DNA of 28,435 bases, taken from NCBI GenBank assembly GCA_910577445.1, contig CAJTMZ010000016.1, positions 1 through 28,435 of the forward strand, written 5' to 3'. Shown here piece by piece: positions 24,853 through 28,435 of the stretch. The notes beneath the pieces were generated by a model. That model ran no database searches. It was not told where the DNA came from and worked only from the letters and a program-made list of their open reading frames with translations. A program made the position numbers and the translations under genes. The DNA comes from an uncultured Lachnospiraceae bacterium. GTDB lineage: Bacteria > Bacillota > Clostridia > Lachnospirales > Lachnospiraceae. Each line of letters starts with the position of its first letter. The stretch's first letter is position 1.

Positions 24853-25293
24853 ATGTTAAAAGGTATACCCCAAATACTATCACCCGAACTGTTAAAGGTA
24901 TTGGCGGAAATGGGGCACAGCGACAGGCTTGTGATTTCAGACGGCAATTTCCCGGCGGAGTCTATGGGAAAAAATGCAATCGTAATCCGCTGCGACGGAC
25001 ATGGCGTTCCCGAGCTTTTAGACGCGATTTTACAGGTATTTCCGCTTGATACCTATGTGGAGCATCCCGTGAACCTGATGGAGGTTATGCCGGGAGATAA
25101 TGTGGAGACGCCAATCTGGGACATCTACAAGGAAATTGTCAAAAAGTATGACGGGCGGGGAGAAGCGGCGGTAGGCAATATCGAACGTTTTGCTTTCTAT
25201 GAGGAGGCAAAAACCTCTTACGCGATTATTGCAACGGGCGAATCGGCGCTTTACGCAAACGTAATGCTCCAAAAGGGCGTGGTTACGGAGTGA
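24853..25293 (+). CDS. fucU: L-fucose mutarotase (RbsD/FucU family)
   Basis: 146 residues against about 140 in E. coli FucU. It speeds conversion between the alpha and beta anomers of L-fucose so that the isomerase is supplied. The family opening is clear: MLKGIPQILSPELLKVLAEM followed by GHSDRLVISDGNFPA with H22 and D24, then the C-terminal FAFYEEAKTSYAIIATGE. GGAGG lies 8 nt before the ATG. It follows the transporter terminator and precedes an unknown gene and the kinase. The RbsD alternative (ribose) is less likely because FucU features and fucI are present. Confidence 0.93.
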   Translation: MLKGIPQILSPELLKVLAEMGHSDRLVISDGNFPAESMGKNAIVIRCDGHGVPELLDAILQVFPLDTYVEHPVNLMEVMPGDNVETPIWDIYKEIVKKYDGRGEAAVGNIERFAFYEEAKTSYAIIATGESALYANVMLQKGVVTE

Positions 25294-25413
25294 CAGATTC
25301 CCGCAGGCAGCGCGTAAAACGGCTGCTATAAGGCGCCTTTGCAGGGGTTGGCTAAGCGCGCCGGACAACTGGCGTTTGCTGCGAAAAGCAGCATGACAGA
25401 AGTGAGGAAGAAT

Positions 25414-25851
25414 ATGTTAAATCAGGTAGAAACAATGTTCGACAACATGCTGGACATGATGAAAAAATTGAAAAAAGCCACATATGAAAAATATATGAAG
25501 GATTTTCTGGATAAAAACGGCCATTTTTTTACGGAAATGGCGCAGCATGTGGAAGCGGCGGAGGATAAAGAGGCGGCGGCAAAGGAAGTTGCCGTTGTCT
25601 TTACGGAGGCTGTGAATGAGAAATTTTCCGTAAAGGGGAAAATCAGGCCCCGCACTCAGGCGGATTTAAATTTTTTTATGATTTATTATGTATTTCCGGC
25701 TGTCCTGCTGACGGAAAGCGAAGATAAGGATTTGATTGCAAAAAATATCCGTGATGAATGGGCGGCGAAATTTAAGGACAGCAATATTGCCTATGCGGAT
25801 TATGACAAAATTTACGGGGGATTCCGTCAGAAGATATTTGGCATATTCTGA
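25414..25851 (+). CDS. Unrecognised 145-residue helical protein in the fucose locus
   Basis: I do not recognise a family. The protein appears mostly alpha-helical and soluble, with a lysine- and methionine-rich start (MFDNMLDMMKKLKKATYEKY), an acidic Ala/Glu helix and a hydrophobic patch (FFMIYYVFPAVLL) that could pack in a core rather than cross a membrane. The ATG at 25414 is chosen because GAGG lies 6 nt upstream; an earlier ATG at 25393 lacks one. It sits between fucU (120 nt before) and the kinase (99 nt after) in the same direction. After the TGA stop the frame stays open for 18 protein-like codons up to TAA at 25906, and a stem-loop straddles the TGA. The gene may therefore be slightly truncated. 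Confidence 0.7.
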   Translation: MLNQVETMFDNMLDMMKKLKKATYEKYMKDFLDKNGHFFTEMAQHVEAAEDKEAAAKEVAVVFTEAVNEKFSVKGKIRPRTQADLNFFMIYYVFPAVLLTESEDKDLIAKNIRDEWAAKFKDSNIAYADYDKIYGGFRQKIFGIF

Positions 25852-25867
25852 GAAGAATATCTGACGG
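25824..25867 (+). other. Stem-loop across the stop codon of the 145-residue protein gene
   Basis: CCGTCAG (25824-25830) pairs with CTGACGG (25861-25867); after a 3-nt bulge ATATT (25834-25838) pairs with AATAT (25856-25860), leaving a 17-nt loop that holds the TGA. No U run follows, so it is not a standard terminator. Confidence 0.5.
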
Positions 25868-25950
25868 TGAATTTTGAAAAGGAAATGGCGGAGGCTGCTT
25901 TAAAATAAATTTGTGCGCCGCCAGCGGCATGGAAAGGGAAGGTGAGGGCA

Positions 25951-27348
25951 ATGGAAAAATATTTTCTTGCAATTGATATCGGCGCGTCCAGTGGGCGGCA
26001 TATATTGGGAAGTCTTGAGGACGGAAAAATTAAGCTGGAGGAAGTGTACCGCTTCTGGAACGGTATGGACGAGGAAAACGGCGTTCTTTACTGGAATGTG
26101 GAGAGGCTTTTTGACGAGATTATAGCCGGAATGAAAAAATGCCATGAAATCGGAAAAATTCCGGAAAGCGTGGGGATTGACACCTGGGGCGTAGACTTTG
26201 TGCTGCTTGATAAGGAGGATGAGATTCTCGGAAAAGCGGTGGGTTACCGGGACCACCGGACGGATGGAATGGACGAGGAGGTATACAAAATCATAAGCGA
26301 GGACGATTTGTATGCCAGAACAGGGATTCAGAAAGCGATTTATAATACCATTTACCAGTTGATGGCCGTTAAAAAGAATAATCCTGAGTACATGGAAAAG
26401 GCGGCTGCAATGCTGATGATTCCGGATTATTTTCATTACAGGCTCTGCGGGAAAAAGGTGCAGGAGTACTCCGAGGCGACTACCAGCCAGTTAATCAACC
26501 CGGCCACAAGAAACTGGGACTATGAGCTGATTGAAATGTTAGGTTACAATAAGGAAATGTTCCGGGAAATCCATATGCCGGGCAGCGTTATCGGTTCGCT
26601 GACAGAGGAGGTAAAGGGGCTTGTCGGATATGACTGTCAGGTGGTACTGCCGTCCACCCACGACACGGAGTCGGCGGTTACGGCAATTCCTTCCAATGAC
26701 GAGAACGTGTGCTTTATCAGTTCGGGTACCTGGTCGCTTATGGGAGTGGAGAGAGCGGAAGCGGACTGTTCCGCGGAAAGCAAGCGCGCCAACTTCACCA
26801 ATGAAGGCGGTTATCAGGGACGAATCAATTATCTCACCGATATTATGGGGCTTTGGATGATTCAGTCGGTGCGGGGAAAGCTGGCGCCGGATATGTCCTA
26901 CGGCGAACTATGCGATAAGGCGTCAAAAGAAACGATTAAGACAATCGTGGACTGCCAGGATAAGAGCTTTTTGTCTCCCGACGATATGGTGGTCGCCATT
27001 CAGGATTATTGTAAAAAAACTTCACAAACCGTTCCGGAAACATTGCCTGAACTGGCCTGTGTGGTTTATAATAGTCTTGCAGTATGCTACAGGGAAAAGC
27101 TGAAAGAGATTGAAAAATTAACCGGCGTAAAATATGACAGGATTCATATAATCGGCGGCGGCTCCAATGCCGTGTACTTAAATGAACTGACTGCAAGATA
27201 CACAGGCGTGCCGGTTCATGCGGGACCGGGAGAAGCGACCGCTATCGGTAATATTTTAACACAAATGTTAGAGGCCGGGGAATTTGAAAATCTGACGCAG
27301 GCGAGAGAGTGTGTGGCGAAATCCTTTGAGATTCAGATTTACAGATAG
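25951..27348 (+). CDS. rhaB: Rhamnulokinase-type FGGY carbohydrate kinase (likely fuculokinase by context)
   Basis: 465 residues. The phosphate-binding start AIDIGASSGRHILG and the motifs FWNGMDEENGVLYWNVERLF, GIDTWGVDFVLLDK and GYRDHRTDGMDEEV are those of RhaB-type kinases. The C-terminal ATP site shows CFISSGTWSLMGVE and IIGGGSNAVYLNEL. It should phosphorylate the ketose made by the isomerase at C1. In Firmicutes fucose loci this RhaB-like kinase is usually the one present, so L-fuculose is the more likely substrate here than L-rhamnulose; no rhamnose isomerase is in the window. The ATG at 25951 is preferred to GTG 25942, with GAAGG about 8 nt upstream. The aldolase that would follow is missing from the window. 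Confidence 0.9.
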   Translation: MEKYFLAIDIGASSGRHILGSLEDGKIKLEEVYRFWNGMDEENGVLYWNVERLFDEIIAGMKKCHEIGKIPESVGIDTWGVDFVLLDKEDEILGKAVGYRDHRTDGMDEEVYKIISEDDLYARTGIQKAIYNTIYQLMAVKKNNPEYMEKAAAMLMIPDYFHYRLCGKKVQEYSEATTSQLINPATRNWDYELIEMLGYNKEMFREIHMPGSVIGSLTEEVKGLVGYDCQVVLPSTHDTESAVTAIPSNDENVCFISSGTWSLMGVERAEADCSAESKRANFTNEGGYQGRINYLTDIMGLWMIQSVRGKLAPDMSYGELCDKASKETIKTIVDCQDKSFLSPDDMVVAIQDYCKKTSQTVPETLPELACVVYNSLAVCYREKLKEIEKLTGVKYDRIHIIGGGSNAVYLNELTARYTGVPVHAGPGEATAIGNILTQMLEAGEFENLTQARECVAKSFEIQIYR

Positions 27349-27379
27349 GCAGAGCGCTATCGTGTTTGGAGAGATGCAG

Positions 27380-28171
27380 ATGAGCGGAAGTCAAAGTACC
27401 ATTACCATATGTTTCACGAATAATAAGGGGGGAAGCGGAAAGTCCACCTCCTGCGCCAATCTCGGTTACGAGCTTGCGGCGGCGGGGCGGAAGGTCCTCC
27501 TGATAGACGGGGATATGCAGCTTAATTTATCTTTGTCCTTTTTCGACGAGGAAAGGGTGCTTGACATGGCTGAGGGAGATAAAAACCTCTATCACGCCAT
27601 CCGTGGCAGAAGGGATTTAAAGGATTACATTGTCTCTACCGATTACGAAAATCTGGATTTGGTTCCGTCCTCTACACTTATGAGCCAGGTGGAGTATGAG
27701 CTTTTTACCATGATGCAGCGGGAGTTTATTTTAAAGAAATGCCTGCAAACGATTAAAGAGGAAAACAGATACGATTATATTCTGATAGACGCGCCCCCTA
27801 CCCTTGGAACGTGGGTCATCAATATTCTCTGTGCATCCGATTATGTGATTGTGCCGGTGGAGGCGTCCCCTTGGGGGCTTTTTGGACTGGCAAATATGTT
27901 TGACTTTCTAAACGAGCTTTCGGATGTGGCGGACGCGCGGATTATGGGAGTGCTGATTACCAAGGTGGACGGCCGCAAAAACTACTACAGGCAGACAAAG
28001 GAAATTCTGGAAAGCTACGAGGAAATTCATGTTTTTGATTCCTGTATTCACGTGGATTCGGCGGTGGAATGGGCGCAGGACGCGTCAAAGCCTGTGGCGG
28101 TATACAAAAAATCAACGAGAAGCGCGGCAGAGTTCAGAAAGCTTGCAGAGGAGGTATTGCAATGGCAGTAG
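27380..28171 (+). CDS. parA: ParA-type partition ATPase
   Basis: 263 residues, soluble. The deviant Walker A NNKGGSGKST carries the signature lysine K16 and the catalytic-loop lysine K21; Walker A' is IDGDMQ (D45, Q47) and Walker B is YDYILIDAPP. These define the ParA/Soj group, which segregates DNA or positions protein cargo with a ParB-like partner. GGAG lies 8 nt before ATG 27380; ATG 27374 in the same frame is an alternative. It begins 31 nt after the kinase stop with no terminator between, and overlaps the next gene by 10 nt, so the pair is translationally coupled. It has no evident link to fucose use; a replicon partition locus or a cargo-positioning system is possible. Confidence 0.92.
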   Translation: MSGSQSTITICFTNNKGGSGKSTSCANLGYELAAAGRKVLLIDGDMQLNLSLSFFDEERVLDMAEGDKNLYHAIRGRRDLKDYIVSTDYENLDLVPSSTLMSQVEYELFTMMQREFILKKCLQTIKEENRYDYILIDAPPTLGTWVINILCASDYVIVPVEASPWGLFGLANMFDFLNELSDVADARIMGVLITKVDGRKNYYRQTKEILESYEEIHVFDSCIHVDSAVEWAQDASKPVAVYKKSTRSAAEFRKLAEEVLQWQ

Positions 28172-28435
28172 GCAGAGGAAGTATGGAAAGAGCGGCAAAA
28201 GCAGCGGGAGGGGATACGGCAAAAAAGGCCGGCGATAAGGCCCAGGCGCCTGTCAGGCGGCTGACAATAAGCGAAATCGTGGGGGAGCCAAGCTATGTGG
28301 AACCGCCCAGAACTGCCAGACCACCCGTGAACAAACCGGTTTCTGGCGGCGGAGGCGTTAAGCCGTCGCCGGTAAATAAGGCAGAGCCGGCAGTCAGGCC
28401 GCCGGAAGCGGAAAAGCCGTCGCCGGTAAATAAGG
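28162..28435 (+). CDS. Partial ParA-partner protein with proline-rich repeats (3' end beyond window)
   Basis: The start ATG (28162) lies inside the parA end and the frame stays open to the window edge, giving 91 residues. It opens with MAVGRGSMERAAKAAGG, then RRLTISEIVGEPSYVEPPR, and continues into a Pro/Lys/Ala-rich stretch with an 18-residue repeat containing KPSPVNK. GAGG lies about 8 nt before the ATG. Position and coupling suggest a ParB-like partner, whose DNA-binding part would lie further on. No ParB motif is visible in the part seen, so the call rests on context. Confidence 0.65.
   Translation, partial: MAVGRGSMERAAKAAGGDTAKKAGDKAQAPVRRLTISEIVGEPSYVEPPRTARPPVNKPVSGGGGVKPSPVNKAEPAVRPPEAEKPSPVNK
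28360..28435 (+). repeat. 54-bp tandem repeat in the ParA-partner gene
   Basis: The 22 bases beginning AAGCCGTCGCCGGTAAATAA at 28360 recur identically at 28414. The spacing is 54 bp, 18 codons. The array may go on past the window. Confidence 0.7.

Noticed and set aside
25849..25867. Selenocysteine recoding at the TGA of the 145-residue protein
   Set aside because: The stem-loop encloses the TGA rather than following it, the protein shows no redox context, and no selenium genes are in view.

Overview
The window looks like chromosomal or large-replicon DNA from a Gram-positive gut anaerobe of the Lachnospiraceae/Clostridia type. Evidence: strong GGAGG ribosome-binding sites, lipobox-anchored substrate-binding proteins, YesM/YesN-type two-component regulators, LplB/YtcP-type permeases without their own ATPase, and moderate GC. 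The genus cannot be read from the sequence. Twenty of the 22 genes lie on the plus strand. No rRNA, tRNA, IS element or CRISPR array was seen, and no gene-free stretch exceeds 300 bases.

Region 1 (1-16200) is an oligosaccharide-utilisation locus for an acidic, uronate-containing glycan. It opens with three enzymes lacking signal peptides: a DUF2264 protein, a very large fusion of a heparinase II/III-like lyase half to a right-handed beta-helix half, and a GH88 unsaturated glucuronyl hydrolase. A YesN response regulator and YesM sensor kinase follow. Next come two LplB/YtcP-type permeases and a LipO-like binding lipoprotein, then a zinc alcohol dehydrogenase and an aldo/keto reductase. The likely flow is: YesM senses an extracellular signal, YesN activates the transporter genes, oligosaccharides enter intact, and cytoplasmic lyase plus GH88 release an unsaturated uronate. 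A 41-bp element with two 21-bp-spaced half-sites occurs upstream of both the permease pair and the binding-protein gene. It is the best candidate for the YesN operator, and a degenerate partial copy sits at the left edge of the window.

Region 2 (16251-17744, minus strand) is a small lipoprotein gene behind an AraC-family regulator gene with an N-terminal cupin. The regulator diverges from the next region.

Region 3 (17745-27348) is an L-fucose-type catabolic locus: fucI, a ribose-type ABC transporter in the order permease-ATPase-permease-binding protein, fucU, an unrecognised 145-residue protein, and a rhamnulokinase-type FGGY kinase. No aldolase for the sugar 1-phosphate lies in the window. 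Stem-loops and terminators at several junctions suggest graded expression, with the binding protein followed by a strong terminator.

Region 4 (27380-28435) starts only 31 bases after the kinase: a ParA-type ATPase overlapping a proline-rich, repeat-containing protein that runs off the window. These are unrelated to sugar use by sequence and may mark a replicon partition locus or the edge of another module.
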